A stretch of DNA of 64,000 bases, from positions 21,770,479 to 21,834,478 of the forward strand of contig NC_135243.1 of the NCBI RefSeq assembly GCF_947623445.1. Reading direction: 5' to 3'. Origin of the DNA: Clavelina lepadiformis. Taxonomy: Eukaryota > Chordata > Ascidiacea > Aplousobranchia > Clavelinidae. Of the stretch, positions 10,840 to 23,223 are shown one piece after another (the stretch's first letter is position 1; every line of letters starts with the position of its first letter). The notes beneath the pieces were generated by a model. It was given only the letters and a program-made list of their open reading frames with translations, ran no database searches and was not told the DNA's origin. The translations under genes and the position numbers were made by a program.

Positions 10840-11664
10840 TGTCCAAAGTTTTTAGATGCTGTCAATAAGCTATTAATGATGGAACCAGCACATGTGCAAC
10901 AACACGTTGCAACACGCCAAAGTTTCAGCTTTTGTCATTAGCTTCTAGAGCTTCCCAAAGGCATCATGTTGTTTCCTACCCCATATCAACTTTGTGTCTT
11001 TCTTTGTCACGTCATTGATCGGCCTTGTACAAGTCCCATGAATGATCTCGCTTCTGTTGCAGTCTTCGGCGGCTCTGCATTTTGAATGGCAGCTACTCTC
11101 TCTTCACTAGGGCTGACTAGGCTTTAGAAGCAGAGAATCAGTATGATGACTTGCTCTGTCCGCTGGCTCAGTCGAGGCGATATGCCACAAAGAGTGTAAG
11201 CGTTGAGGGAAGAAATAACAACCTTTCTTGAAAATAAAAACAAGAAAGCGGCTGAATTTCGCGATCCAGAATGAGTCTCCGCTTTGGCATTTCTGGTTGA
11301 CTTAACACAATTTGAACAGATTCAGGGAAAGCTCCAATTGATAAACGAGATGTGGAACTATACGTGCATTCGAAACAAAACTACAACTCTGGGAAAGTCA
11401 GCTGCAAAATACAAATTATGCTCACTTTGCTACACTGCGACAAAACAAACCTACAAGGTCAAGCAGTACTTTATTTGTTTCTGTGATACGACAATTAAAA
11501 ACTGAATTTCCCGTCCCGCTTTAGTGGTTTTTTAGTCCATGTTAAACCTAATGTCAGTGTTTAACACCACCAGGAGATAAAAAAACAGTCTAATTTTCGG
11601 TAAGAATTTCCTGTAAACTTACCATGTGATGTTATAAATGATGTAACAGCCTTTTCGTTGTTGT

Positions 11665-11973
11665 ATGATATTGGGTACACATTATTTATTGCAGTGTATT
11701 CGTAAGACTGTGGCTGTGAACTGCGGTGCTGCAAATCCTAATAGTTCCATGCAGGAGCATTCAAAAGACGTTGCATCTAGATCGGATGAAATAAGCCAGC
11801 AGTTGCATGCTATCAAATCAATTTTAGACAAATCTGGCTTTTCACAGTGTGGTCACCAGTCGACTTACAAGGCCCCAGTTCTTCCTAAAAGATCGGAAAC
11901 AATGGAAGAACAGGATAAGTCTCTGCAGGATCTACATGTAAGCTTTACTGACACTTTTGGAGAAATTATGTAA
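11665..11973 (+). pseudogene. Repeat-borne coding remnant, copy B (unknown protein)
   Basis: Same frame as 4095-4373, beginning after the acceptor tttattgcag (about 11693). It reads KTVAVNCGAANPNSSMQEHS, then EISQQLHAIKSILDKSG, KAPVLPKRSETMEEQDKSLQ and SFTDTFGEIM before the stop. The copy keeps a middle section lost in A. Many A/B differences leave the frame open. Unknown family. Confidence 0.4.
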
Positions 11974-12342
11974 CATTACGGTCAAGTGCTAAAACAAGCT
12001 TACCTTAAATCAAATTTTAAGATAAAGTTGTTTGAAAAGGTATTCCAAACAAAGATTTTTCTTCGATAATTCATTACAACTGGTTATGAAAATTTTTTGT
12101 TACCTTATGTGGTAGCAGTTATGACATGGCAATGTGTAATTATTTATGTTACACACTACTGTTTGAATCAAGCAATGTGTCAAAAACAATACAAACTGCA
12201 CTCACTACTCACTTATCTGTGAGCTTGTATAGTATGCATAGCTTGTTGTAATTGGTGGCAGATATCACTCTACCACTAGCCTACAAGGTCCAGACACCAC
12301 AAATTGTGATTTCACATTGTTATAATCAACTCATAGTTTAAC

Positions 12343-13013
12343 TAGGCTTACCATATTTTTTTGATTGAAAAGCGGGACGCTTCAGAACAACAAGCCCTAT
12401 CAGATAAATGTTGTTTACATTTTACTAGAAGTATGAGACTATTTTGGATTCCTATCGTCAGGGACAACTGAAGTAGTAAGACACCAAGAAAAACTAAAAT
12501 AATGGATTTTACTAGGAAACAAAACAATGTTCAAGCATTTGTAAATTTACATAATCGTCCAATAATACTTTTCTGTAGACAATACTTTCTTCCAGAAGTC
12601 AGTTTTAATTTTGCAGGTGATAAGGGCTTTCACATTTAAATGCAAACAAGTACCGGAACCGTACGAAATAAGTTCTTTCAATAACCTACTGCAAAAAGAT
12701 CATCTCCTCCTCCTAGCCTACTATTACTGAACAGTGAACAAGCGAATGCGCTAACAATCAACTCACCACTGGACCAATTAGGCCTACCCGCTACAATGAT
12801 GTAACAATTACTTTCACATTTAACACAACGAAACAAGAACACGCATCGGGTATTGGTTTTCAGCAAATTGGCTAAACAAACCAATCACATCATGCTAATA
12901 TTCATGTAGTGTGGGGCAACGCTGGCTCAGTAAAGGCCAAAGCGGGACTTTTAGTTGACTGATCGGGACGCCGGGACAAAGCCTTTAAAAGCGGGACTGT
13001 CCCGGCAAGCCTA
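12343..13013. mobile_element. Non-autonomous hAT, 671 bp
   Basis: Left end TAGGCTTACC and right end GGCAAGCCTA form near-perfect inverted ends. AGTTTAAC flanks both sides (12335-12342 and 13014-13021), an 8-bp hAT duplication. Subterminal gcgggac words are repeated near both ends. Copy A lacks the insertion. No transposase is encoded. Confidence 0.9.
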
Positions 13014-14595
13014 AGTTTAACTAAATGTTGAATGTTTTTCATTATGCATGGTAAAGGCAATTATTGTCACCAATCATCCATGATGATCAATGGAACTCAT
13101 ATCTGCGCACATTGTTTGATTTTCTTGTTGTAGGCTATTGAATTAATTGCAAGAAAAGTAGACGTAGAGTCCTCACGTGCAACACTCAGGAATTTTGGTG
13201 ACAAAATCATTAGCTTCAGAATTTTCGTGGAGCGGCCTGGGTCAAAAAAGAAGGAAAATGAGAATGCCTTCAACTACAAATTTCAATTAATACATGGAGT
13301 GGCCTGTTGGAAAGTTTTGGTTTTAGTTTGTTTGTTTGTATGTAACAGTAGTTTATTTCAAGACACAATACACTACACATCCAACTGCAAAGCACTACAT
13401 GCTGATATTGCCACGGCGGCAAAGTTTGTATTTAGTGGAGTCGGAGGGCAAAGAGGGTTGCAGTAGACTGCAGCTTTGACAATGTCCTGCCGATCAAAAG
13501 AGCCACATTAGAGTGTCACATTTCTCACGTTTTGTCTGGGGGAAGTCTTGCAGCAGTGGGCAAGATGAAGACACTTACCTATAATTAAGAACTCCTCTTT
13601 TACTTTGTATTTTATCTTCGTTTCTTTTTCTAATTTTCTGCGTTCTTGCTTTTTTTCAACTTTCAATAAATGCCATTTTAAACGTTTACGTTGTTAAGTC
13701 GCAAATGATTGTAGCTATTAGTAATGTTACTGAAATGGTTTTATGTCAAGTAAAGACTAGGCCCAGAGAAAAATTTAAGATTCGCCATTCTTGGGCCAAG
13801 CATTGCCCATTGTCAAATTTCCAGACCTCTTTCTAACATATATCTGTGGCTGTTGAATTGCGGACGTACTTTGTTCTTGACATGTGCGGTAAATATCACA
13901 TAGTAAGGCCAAAAATAAATTTCTGACTGGGTTGAAAAAGCTGTCACCATAACTTTGCCAACCTGCTCTACTTGCCAGACAAGTCTGATGTGGAAATGAC
14001 TGAGTAAACATAAATATTAACAATGGTGACGACTGGATTCTACTGGGTAACGTGTATAGTCAGCTTAGCTATGTCATTTTGCAGGTGCACATTTCTAAAA
14101 AAGGACTTAATGTTAAAAAAATGGCAAATAGCTATAGACTGATCAAATCCAGATTAGTGGACTTTAAGCGCAAACATTTATGGCTGCTCACTTGTGTTAC
14201 TAATTTCTTAACAATCATTGTATTATAGGTTGAGGTTCCTGGACTGAGAAAAGCTTGTTCGCAATCTTCACTGGTCTGCAATAAATCTGCATACCATGAC
14301 ATTATCTCATGATACAATTAAACAGGGAGGATGTAATCAGCATGCGATCTGGCTTCAACACTAAACGAATGCTGTTTAAGTGCAACATGGTTTGTAATGA
14401 ATCGGAGAATCCAACAATTAAGTGGCAGATCTTGCATTACAGTCATTTCTATTGTTTTGGAATTCGCTACTTGCGTGAAACGTTTAGAAAGCTGTCTCTC
14501 ACAACGTCACAATACCAGCGTACTCTGTTAGCAAGAGCCTTCATTCGGCTCACCTTAGAATCAGTTAGAACCTGCCTGTGTTTGGTACGGTGCAT

Positions 14596-14830
14596 TATGT
14601 CTAAGCCAAATGAAAAACGTAAACGTCTGAACTTGTCGGTGACGCAGAAACTAGAACTGATCAAAAAAAAATAGTGTCAAAAAACAAACAGTCTCAGACA
14701 TTAAGAGCAAGTACAAGCTGTTGAAATACGCTACGTCTTATTGTGTCTTCCAAGGGTGGTAAAGTGAGCAACAGAAAACATATGAAGATGGGTAAGTTGC
14801 GGTCATTGTTGCTGGAAGTGTAGCTCTCTA
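14596..14830 (+). pseudogene. Tigger/Jerky-like DNA-binding domain fragment
   Basis: The frame from the ATG at 14596 reads MSKPNEKRKRLNLSVTQKLE then LIKKK and a stop. A shift within the A-run restores NSVKKQTVSDIKSKYK. This is the first helix-turn-helix of CENP-B/Jerky/Tigger transposases (KRKxLTxxEKLxLIxxxExGxSxxxxxxxYGVxxxTVxDIxK). A further frame contains NRKHMKMGK, similar to the RKTMKxGK spacer in the family. The catalytic part is missing here; a DDE domain of the same superfamily lies at 23224-24239. Confidence 0.6.
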
Positions 14831-14964
14831 TGAACAGGTTGACGAACAAGTTAAGATCAAGTTTCCAGCTGAAAAAAAAGCAAATCTGCTATTGCTTCTA
14901 AAGAAGACTTAGAAAAGTTTGGAATAAGAAATAATCTTTACTACGTGAGCGTTTTTATATCTGC

Positions 14965-15620
14965 TTGCTATTGAATCACCTTCTTGCTTCGAGATTAATT
15001 AATCGATCAACGATCGTTGCAATGGAAATATTTGTCTCACTTAAAAACTTCAACTGCAGGTTCGCATCAATACATGTTAACAAAGAAACTGAAAGTATAC
15101 TTAATCTTTCTTCAGCATTCTATTCACTGTATAATCTAGATTCTAGACCAAAAAATAAAAACGGCTTTTTCCTCACAGAACCAAAAGCACTTGTAGATGA
15201 TTATGAGCTCAACGGAAACCAGGTCGTGTGGTCCATCAAGCTTGACGTGTTTCAAGAGTTGTGGGGTCATAAAAACATTGATCACATTATGGAATTCACG
15301 ATAGCCGAAGCTCGGCGACAAAGGGATAGCAAATTCTCCTTCAGAAATAAAGAGTTGCAAGCCTTTTTTGGACAAGGAGTTTTGAAAGGAAGGCGTGAAC
15401 CACTAACAAATTTCTGGGATTTAGAATATGTTCGATCTATTTTTCGGAAACTATGGCTAGGAACAAACTTCAGCGGCGATTACAATCTGAATAGTTAACG
15501 GCAATTCGAAATGCAGTGAGGGACAACTGCCAAAAGTTTTATTTTCTTCATATTCCTGTTACAATTGATGAGCAACTTTTCCTTTGCAGATCTAGGTAGA
15601 TGTTACGTCTTTGGCACTTG
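14965..15620 (+). pseudogene. piggyBac-like transposase, N-terminal and first catalytic part
   Basis: A 177-codon frame includes VFQELWGHKNIDHIMEFTIA, RNKELQAFFGQGVLKG and EPLTNFWD. This fits the start of the piggyBac domain (FxxxFxxxxxxxIxxxTN, ELxAFLGLLILMG, DYWS). After the stop at 15498 another frame has FLHIPVTIDEQLFLCRSR, matching the VxIDEQMxPFKGR motif that carries the first catalytic Asp. Later frames are broken. It sits within the block private to copy B. It is a dead transposase. Confidence 0.65.
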
Positions 15621-16062
15621 ACAGGAAGTTACTTGAGAGGAACACTACAATCGTTGATACTATCAGATCCCATCGCAAAGTGTTTCTTTCTGATGTCCAG
15701 CTTAGAAAAAAATACGCCTCTAAACACTTCAAAATTTGTTTTCACACAACCACCAGAAAATGTGGAAACTGCTGTTGACCCCTGCGGTAATTCACCGTTT
15801 TCATTTCCAAACCACTTGTTTTGAAAAAAAAATTTCGATTGTCGTGTTGATGATGTGTCAAATACCCATAAAGAATAAAAGCAAAAAACACTTCTTGTAA
15901 AAATAAAATTGCAAAAGGGTCAATTGACCCCTCTGGTAGTTCTAGGGACTGCCAAGGTAATGCTGCAGCTGAAGAACAACTTCATAAATGGAACAGAAAT
16001 AAGGTGTAAGCCAATCTGGTCGAAACAGTTGGAGCAAGCCCGGGTTAACACGTGGCTATTAT

Positions 16063-16145
16063 CAACATTGCCAGCAAAAAGCGCAAATTTGATTCAGAAA
16101 ACAGACAAATCAATAGCGAATGGACTGAAAAGTTAGTGGTAACAA
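16063..16145 (+). pseudogene. hAT transposase N-terminal start, copy B
   Basis: Counterpart of 6222-6290: ASKKRKFDSENRQINSEWTE is readable in one frame, but the initiating ATG has become ATT. It marks the point where copies A and B become collinear again. Confidence 0.55.
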
Positions 16146-18365
16146 AAACAGCTGAACCAAAATCAACTTCTTGTTAATCTGGCATTGGATCAGATAACTC
16201 GATTGTAAACAGACCCAGAAGTCTTGGCTAAATTGTATTTAACCTATTAGGGTAGTGTGCACAGGTCGTAAGCTTTCCACCACACGTTATTTCCTGTAAC
16301 ATTCACGAAATGATATCAGCAGGTAAAAAAGGCACAAAAATTTTTCATCCGCACTCCTAGACATCGCGCATTTTTCTAGCTATGCGTTCCCTAAGTGATG
16401 CTATACCTTACCAACTTCACATTGGCTACAGCAAGTAATAGGCTACTGATCTGACGCTGTCATTTTATGCCTTCTTCAATGTACTAACGACATGCACTGA
16501 ATTCAAACCTTCCTGCAAGTTAAAATATATTGTTGAACAGAAACCCGGGCAATCAAAAAAAATGGAAACGATAACAAAGAACCCTGTTCCAGAACCGCTG
16601 GTAAGGAATGACCTTGCGAAATGCGAATGCCAACCTGCCTCGTGGTAAGGGTTGACTTGTGTGTTGTGACCATTGGAGCATAGACTAAATTATCCATAGA
16701 CATCACAGAAACGCATCAAAAGTTGATGAACCCGCAAGTAGCTTAACATGGGCGCAGAACTTGGTAGTTTGCCTTATAGGTATAATATTTTTTGTACAAT
16801 ACATTATGCAATTGCATGAAAATTGTGAAAGAAGAGCATGGCTTTCATTAGTTGAGTGTTAATGTGCACCTTACAATTCAAAGCACATATAGACTGTGGA
16901 CATATGTGGTAGATTATACATTTTTGTGGTAAGTTCATGCTAAATTTATTTGGGGTCCCATTTTGCGTTCTTTGTTCTAAAACATCGTCACGGAGAACTG
17001 CATGGGTAAATGGTTTTCGCCTTAAGTTGTTCAATGTAATGTCATAACATCAAGGCTTCTATTACAGCTATTATTAAAACTGTTTTGCTCATTTACCTTT
17101 GAGTATGCATGTGATCAATGCTGCCGATGGATCCATGAATCCTGCTCCGCTGAACCTGGAGAAAACCAACAGTTTCTTTGCAAACATTGCACAAATTAAT
17201 TAATGAAACTGTTTCCAGTTCTTAACCTGTTTGTGGTACAAATACAAGCAAAAGGACGAACAGGAAACAAAAGAAGAATATTACCTTAAAGTGTGCACAA
17301 CAGGAGAAGGCAATCAACGTTTAACAAATGATTTGGTATCTCTAAAAATAAAGATGTCAAAATGCCCAAAATACGCAAGTGAAAATAAGGACATTTCTTA
17401 GACAATATTATTTCAGGCACCGACTTATTTAAGTCAGCCAAGCATTCACTGTGAATGATTTTTTAAATTGAAGCATATCAAGGAATGTGGGGAAGAAAGT
17501 ACTTTTAAATAATTGTTCACTGCAAAGACTGTAAATGTGTTTTCTTGCGGTCAGGACACTTCCCAATTGAACGTGAGTCACGTGAATGATTTCACAATCC
17601 TAGGAGTAACGTGAAATGGTATGCATCAGAAATCCGAACATGCAGTAATAATGTACGGTCAAACCACTTCATTTTTATGTCCTTTAACTGCTTACTAGGC
17701 AAATCACTATGTACCTGGACACCCCTGGTACAGAGAATAGAAGTAGGTTATAGGTTTCGTGTTTGCTGATGGCTCCTTTAGTGACCTTGAGTTTCGAGGT
17801 ATTGTGGATTTCTCCCAAACACTCAGCAAATATCGTCAGTAAACTTGATACATATTGAATTGAGGAAATTCACTGGCTGACTGCTAACCAATTACAATTT
17901 TACTTTTCAGTTAAAATCAATGACACTAAAACTATTTACGTTTTTGACTCTTTTGGATAAGAACCAATGTGAAATATTCCCCGAATATAAAAACTTTGGG
18001 TATCACTGTAGTTGTCGTGTTCGTGCCTGTTTCATAAATATGAATTTATGTAAAAAGTAATTAGACTAATTACGGTAAGAAGTAGAGTGGCGATACCGCT
18101 GCAGAAAGCATAACCGACAAAAGGACTTCATTAATTGCAGTTCTGTTGCATTCATTCAAGTTTTTAAACACTGTTTTAATTTTCTACAAAGAAAAACGAG
18201 CAAGAGTGAATAGGTAACGATAGCGAGTAACTTGATTACACTGACAGGATAACCTTTCCTAACTTGCAACGGACATCAGCCCTAGGCAGTACTAACAATG
18301 GCTGCAGTACGCAAAAGGATTCACAACCAATTTTCGTAAGCAACCTTAGTTTTGGGAATTAATAA

Positions 18366-19019
18366 TACCGAGCACTATAAAACAAAGTTGTCGAAGAATG
18401 TATCGCGGGTCATTGTCCCAATTGCCTGAATTTATATCTGCTGAACATAACACAACTTGATTTGCTGATCAACGCCCATCCACGTCTAACGTTTTTCAAA
18501 GCGTCGTAGACACCGAACATCTCAATCCTGTTTGCTACCCAGGAAACATACCTAGTCCATTTCCTCTTCCACCGAAAAACAAGAACATTTTAGTAAATTA
18601 TCCCCAACAAGCTTTAAATAATTCTGCATACTTTTGTGGTTCGTATGATCTGTTTTTCAATTCACTTGCATTTCGAAAAGCATCCAAATCAGGAGGAACA
18701 AAATATCCAATTTTATCTAGGCAACGCATGAATTTTCCAACTCAAACCACAGCGAAGTAGGGAGAACCATGCATTGGTGCGCTATTTACGCTATTATATC
18801 CTAAAGCGATTCAACAACCAAATGGCAGCCTTGAATAAATTTACAATCGCGACACCTCTGAAAAAGAAAGTTCCCGCAAATGAAGTGGAAAAAATTTTAT
18901 TAATAGCGATCTAGAGGAAGATGGGAGTTAGGCTAGAAAAAATTTCCTGGTGGTGAACGCACTGCAAAGACTTCAGAAAAGTACCCATCATACAAGTTGA
19001 AATTTTCGTGAAATAGCGC
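18366..19019. other. Unplaced coding-like stretch after copy B
   Basis: An open frame on the plus strand (about 18463-18760) lacks a start codon. It reads DTEHLNPVCYPGNIPSPFPL, PKNKNILVNYPQQALN, CGSYDLFFNSLAF and then a stop. I do not recognise it. The sequence either side is AT-rich with no other signal. Confidence 0.25.
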
Positions 19020-19160
19020 TTAGTAGACATGGCTAATGATGTTCTCGAGCAGATTCTAATCCAAGTGAAGGAGTCTCCCTTTTATTCCATTCAGTTGGAT
19101 GAGTCTAACGACATTGGATGTTTGTTAAATTGTCGCAAAGTTGCATTGAAACCTTCATGG
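19020..19160 (+). pseudogene. hAT transposase fragment (first catalytic Asp region)
   Basis: The frame from 19029 reads MANDVLEQILIQVKESPFYS then IQLDESNDIGCL. This is the hAT segment ahead of and including the first acidic residue (xQxxxSPxFxxQLDESTDV). The rest of the 91-codon frame shows no similarity. It is another broken piece of the ZBED/SCAND3-type transposase. Confidence 0.65.
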
Positions 19161-19304
19161 ACAATGCATTACAGTTCATATCCCAATTTCAATCCTGTTC
19201 ACATGTCCTCCGAGCTTGCTGATAAAAGAAAGCTGGCAGAAACACTTTATTTGAACTCATTTTCATCAGGTAGTACACATGAATGTTTCGGGAAAAGTAT
19301 ATAA

Positions 19305-20726
19305 TTCTAGTATACAACTTCACTGCTAGGCTTGTAGACGATGTTAGTTTGGCGGTTTTGTTGCAAATTTTGCTGAAAAACTTAAGCATATTGCTCTTCT
19401 GTTCAATTTCAACATTTCTATGACAAGTTTATTTAAGGTTATGGAAAGAGTATTAAAAGCCTTGGTTACAAAGGTAATCTTTATTGGGTTTGGAATAAAC
19501 TTAGGCTACATTGCTCAACTTTTTTGGGGTTTACAGACAAAGAAGTTGATTGTTGTCAAACTGGTAAGCTGAACATATGAGATGTTTGGATCAGGGGGAC
19601 GCTTAGGCGTCTGTAATGTTAAAAGGGCAGTTGCATAAGTTTCATGCCGCGTTGGCACTGGTCGAACAGTTTAGCATCATCAATGTCGACGATTTTCTTT
19701 GCCAGATAATTTACACATGGCTCAACGTCAGCCCATTCTTCAGTGCTTCAACTAGAGACATCTTTGATTTGTCGATGTTTTAAACTTGTTCATGGAAAAC
19801 AGACACAAAGGATTGCATGTGTCTCAAATAATGATCACCCAAAATTTTAAAACAAGATGTGGGTTGTCAATGGATAAGAAATACGACTTTAAAGATGGAT
19901 ACTTTTGGAGCATTCTAGACAGGGTAGGATAAAAATAAACGCCATCTGGTTACGCTGTGGGAAAGATTTGCACCATGGTGTATAAACAGTTATTCAAACC
20001 AACACCAACTTGAAGCAGGTACGCTACGTCATTTGTCACAAAAGTAACAACGTTTAGTTGTCGCCAGCAAACGAAATGCATTTGTTAAACAGTTTTGTTT
20101 CCTTCAGTGTTCATTTGCAATAGTCAAAGAAGTTTTATATTTAGTTCTTCTGATATGAAGTAATTGAGACTGCAGACCTCCATTTCTTCAGTCAAAATAT
20201 TGCGACGTCAGTCGCCACCAATTTGCATTGAAAGGGCAACTTATACATGTTATGAAAACTGTACACACAATTCCACAACAACATCATAACAACAATAGAA
20301 GATATACTAGACAGAGTCAATTTGCATTGATAAGGATGCAAAATTGGTCCACATCGTTTCAATTGTGCTTATTTTGCAAATTTTAATGCAGTCCAAATTC
20401 TTGCGCATTACACATTGCCGTTAAAAAGGTAGACCTAAAATCGTTTTCTTTCTGCGTGTGCTATGTTGGTAATGTGGCAATCTTGCCGCATGCTCCAGCT
20501 GCAGGTTAGTAAATGCTGTGGTTTGGATTATTTTCGATGCAGTTATGACTAAACTGCAACGAAACTGTAAGGTCATTTCCAAATAAAGATAACTGTGTTT
20601 GTGGACTGTTAGCCAACACCCCTGCAGGTGTCAAGTCAGGAGGAGTACATGAAATTAATTCATAATCATTCTCATCGTTAGACAAGATTTCATGTCCAGC
20701 TACTTGTACCTAATTATCCCCTAAAT
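19305..20726. other. No gene seen
   Basis: AT-rich sequence with many stops in all frames. Nothing recognisable on either strand. Confidence 0.4.
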
Positions 20727-21345
20727 CAGTGGTTCTTAACCCCAAATTTTCGCTGATTTACAAAAACAAAAAATCTGCCACATTTTATAGTAATACATTC
20801 ACTGGTCAATCCGAATCTGACCTTAAGATTTTTTCTGCAAGGTCTACATTTTTTATATTATGTTTAATTACTAAATTCATATTTTCTGAAAAATTGCATG
20901 ATTTGTCATATGCCTTCTTGCTTATAGTCGAATAACCAACACCAAAACAAAAACAGGTTAGCACATTAAAACACAATGCTCACTAACAATTAATGAGTGG
21001 GAAAAGGTGGCAAACCTCGAGGGCTTAAAACATTCACGATATAATAGAAATTTTGCAATAACACAAAAACAGGAAATTAGAGGTTCTTAAACTTTTAGAA
21101 ACGGCGCTAAAAAACTTGTGTCCCCATCCTGTTGCATAATAAAAAAGAACGGCAATTTGTTTGCATGTAACTTTCGTCATTAGGCTGCATTTTGGAAAAC
21201 AAACCTTTTCCAACCGACAGCAATTGAGCTTGGTTGTGAATTAATCAATCCAACAATGAAAGCATACAGTTAGAAATCAAGCTGTTGTCGTCATAGCTCA
21301 AAGAGAGTTTGTCATTTCTCGTGCCCCCCAGTTTCAGAACCACTG
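20727..21345. mobile_element. Non-autonomous hAT-like element, 619 bp
   Basis: The left end CAGTGGTTCTTAACCCC and the right end, read inverted, CAGTGGTTCTGAAACTGGGG form imperfect inverted ends of the Charlie type. No matching 8-bp flank was found: the right flank is the inverted LTR-like fragment. One end may therefore be rearranged. No long frame inside. Confidence 0.6.
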
Positions 21346-21349
21346 GACT

Positions 21350-21480
21350 TGTGATAAATATATCAATTAATATAATATAAAATTGTTTACGACATAGAAC
21401 TCTCAGCTATCGAATCAGTGAAGCATAACACTTTGTGACGTAATCAATGCTTCCCTCTTACTGTGCGTGCATTACGAGTC
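21350..21480 (-). repeat. Inverted partial copy of the LTR-like repeat
   Basis: The reverse complement matches 7368-7488: cagtaagagggaagca, gttatgcttc, gattcgatag, ttctatgtcgta and attgatatatttatcaca occur in order. It carries the site at which the 922-bp hAT inserted in the other copy, here uninterrupted. Confidence 0.75.
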
Positions 21481-22098
21481 AACCCTTTTCAGTCGTACGT
21501 TCAGCGCCGCAACATGTCTTTATGCTGTTGCTGCCAGAATGTTCTATTTTGATTTATTCGTTCAATGAAACTTCAATATTATCAGATTATGCAGTTGTCG
21601 AGGTGTACAATTGATTCTTAGATTAAGAGAAGCGAAACAACGACCTGAGACTCATTTCACTTCGAGGACATTAAGCAATTCAACAGACAAACATTGTAAT
21701 TGAAGTAGTCGTCCTTACAGGCTAAGGAACGATAAACCACCATTTCATTCCAGACTAAATAGTATACACTCGCTCTAAAACGCTCAATATAACTGAGTAA
21801 GATAGAAAAATCCTTTCAAAGATGTTTACTGATGTCACGTTTACAAGAATATTAAACAAAAAATATTTACAAAGTTGATAAAAGCACCCATAAAACACAA
21901 CATGTTGAATAGAAAGAAGCTGGGAAGTTGAACACACAACCATTTTGGAGAATTGGTGACAGCAATTAAGCAACTGTACTTAAAAAAGTGACAATCATGT
22001 ATTATGTGGATCTAGTACATAGTGCGCAACCACATGATGCTTTTGTAAACTGAAACCCATCTACTCAAACTATGTCGTCAACTGGATGTGTACTAGAC

Positions 22099-22884
22099 CA
22101 GGGCTTCTCAAACTATGGGTCGCGACCCCAAATGGGGTCGCGTAATGAAATTTTGGGGTCGTAATTTTAGTCTAGTGCCGGTAGGTTGTTGTCTTGCCAT
22201 GATGTCAATCTGAAGTGGCCAAATTTTTCAAAAAATCACATGGAAATGACTGCATTTTAGGGCCGTTATGTAAGCGGTCCTTGATGACTTTACAACCAGC
22301 CTGGCCTGTGCACATGGAAAAAGGCTATTAAATATTTTTATTGTCATGTTAATAGGCTATCCATTTCCAAGAAATGTGTTTTTTGACGGATTGACCGCAA
22401 CCGTTGGTGTGAAATGTCGAACGATAAAATATAACCAATCGTAACAATTGATGCATGGTTACGTTATGATTGTTGTAACGTGCTGACCAAAAGTAACCTT
22501 ACCACTCGCATTATGATTTCAGAGTAGCCTAGTAACTAGTTTCTGAAGGAACCTAGGCTAAAGTTCAAAGCAGTTACAAGATTAATTTAGTATGGATCAG
22601 TGGTTAAGCTTCGTAGATTCATGTGGTAACAATGGAAGCACAAAGAAAACAATAGATAAGTCAGAAAGAAAAAGAAAATATAATGACTCATTTTTGCAAT
22701 AATGGATTTACTTGTAGTTATGAAGATGGAATAGATATATTAATATGTAATATTATATTAATAAATTATTGATATCCTAATTAACCCTAGTCTTAATAGA
22801 CAAAAGAACTAACCCCGTTTTAATGTCATTAACGTGAATGTCCCCAAAATGGGGTCGCAGAACAAAAAAGTTTGAGAAGCCCTG
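22099..22884 (+). mobile_element. hAT deletion derivative, 786 bp
   Basis: Inverted ends CAGGGCTTCTCAAACT / AGTTTGAGAAGCCCTG are flanked by TACTAGAC at 22091-22098 and 22885-22892. From about 22592 a frame reads MDQWLSFVDSCGNNGSTKKT then ERKRKYNDSFLQ. After a shift a GFTCSYEDG-like block follows. This is the N-terminus of SCAND3/ZBED5-type hAT transposases (KRKYxESYLxxGFT). It is a deletion derivative of an autonomous hAT. Confidence 0.9.
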
Positions 22885-23223
22885 TACTAGACCCAATTAT
22901 TTTGGGCACGATATCTTTAACTTCTGGTTGAAACGTGGCTTTGGACCTGTTCAAGGCTAACCTTGTATATTGTTGTATCCAGCTTTGGCATGTCTGCCTA
23001 ATAGGGTAGGCTAGCCAATGTGCGACAATATCCAGTAAGCGAAATTTTGCCAAAACTCGCTAATCAAATTTCAAGTTTTGGACTAAAATTTTGTGTGCAG
23101 CATTTTAAAGTCCTTCTCTGTTAACATGCAAGTTTCTACCTTCAAATTATCCTCATTATTCGTACTTGGTTTGATGCGTACGATAAAATTTTCCCTATAC
23201 ATGACAAAAGCTCTCCATTCGTT

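Larger units (their letters stand above)
11124..18365. repeat. Composite repeat, copy B
   Basis: Collinear with copy A (see there for anchors). Its private insertions are the 671-bp hAT at 12343-13013 and a block (about 13911-16062) with Tigger and piggyBac remnants that replaces the ATRX-like segment of copy A. It lacks the LTR-like plus hAT insertion of copy A and keeps the empty GATC site at 17130-17133. It begins inside the hAT coding remnant (LLEAENQYDDLLC), so the duplicated unit already contained broken transposase. Confidence 0.8.
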
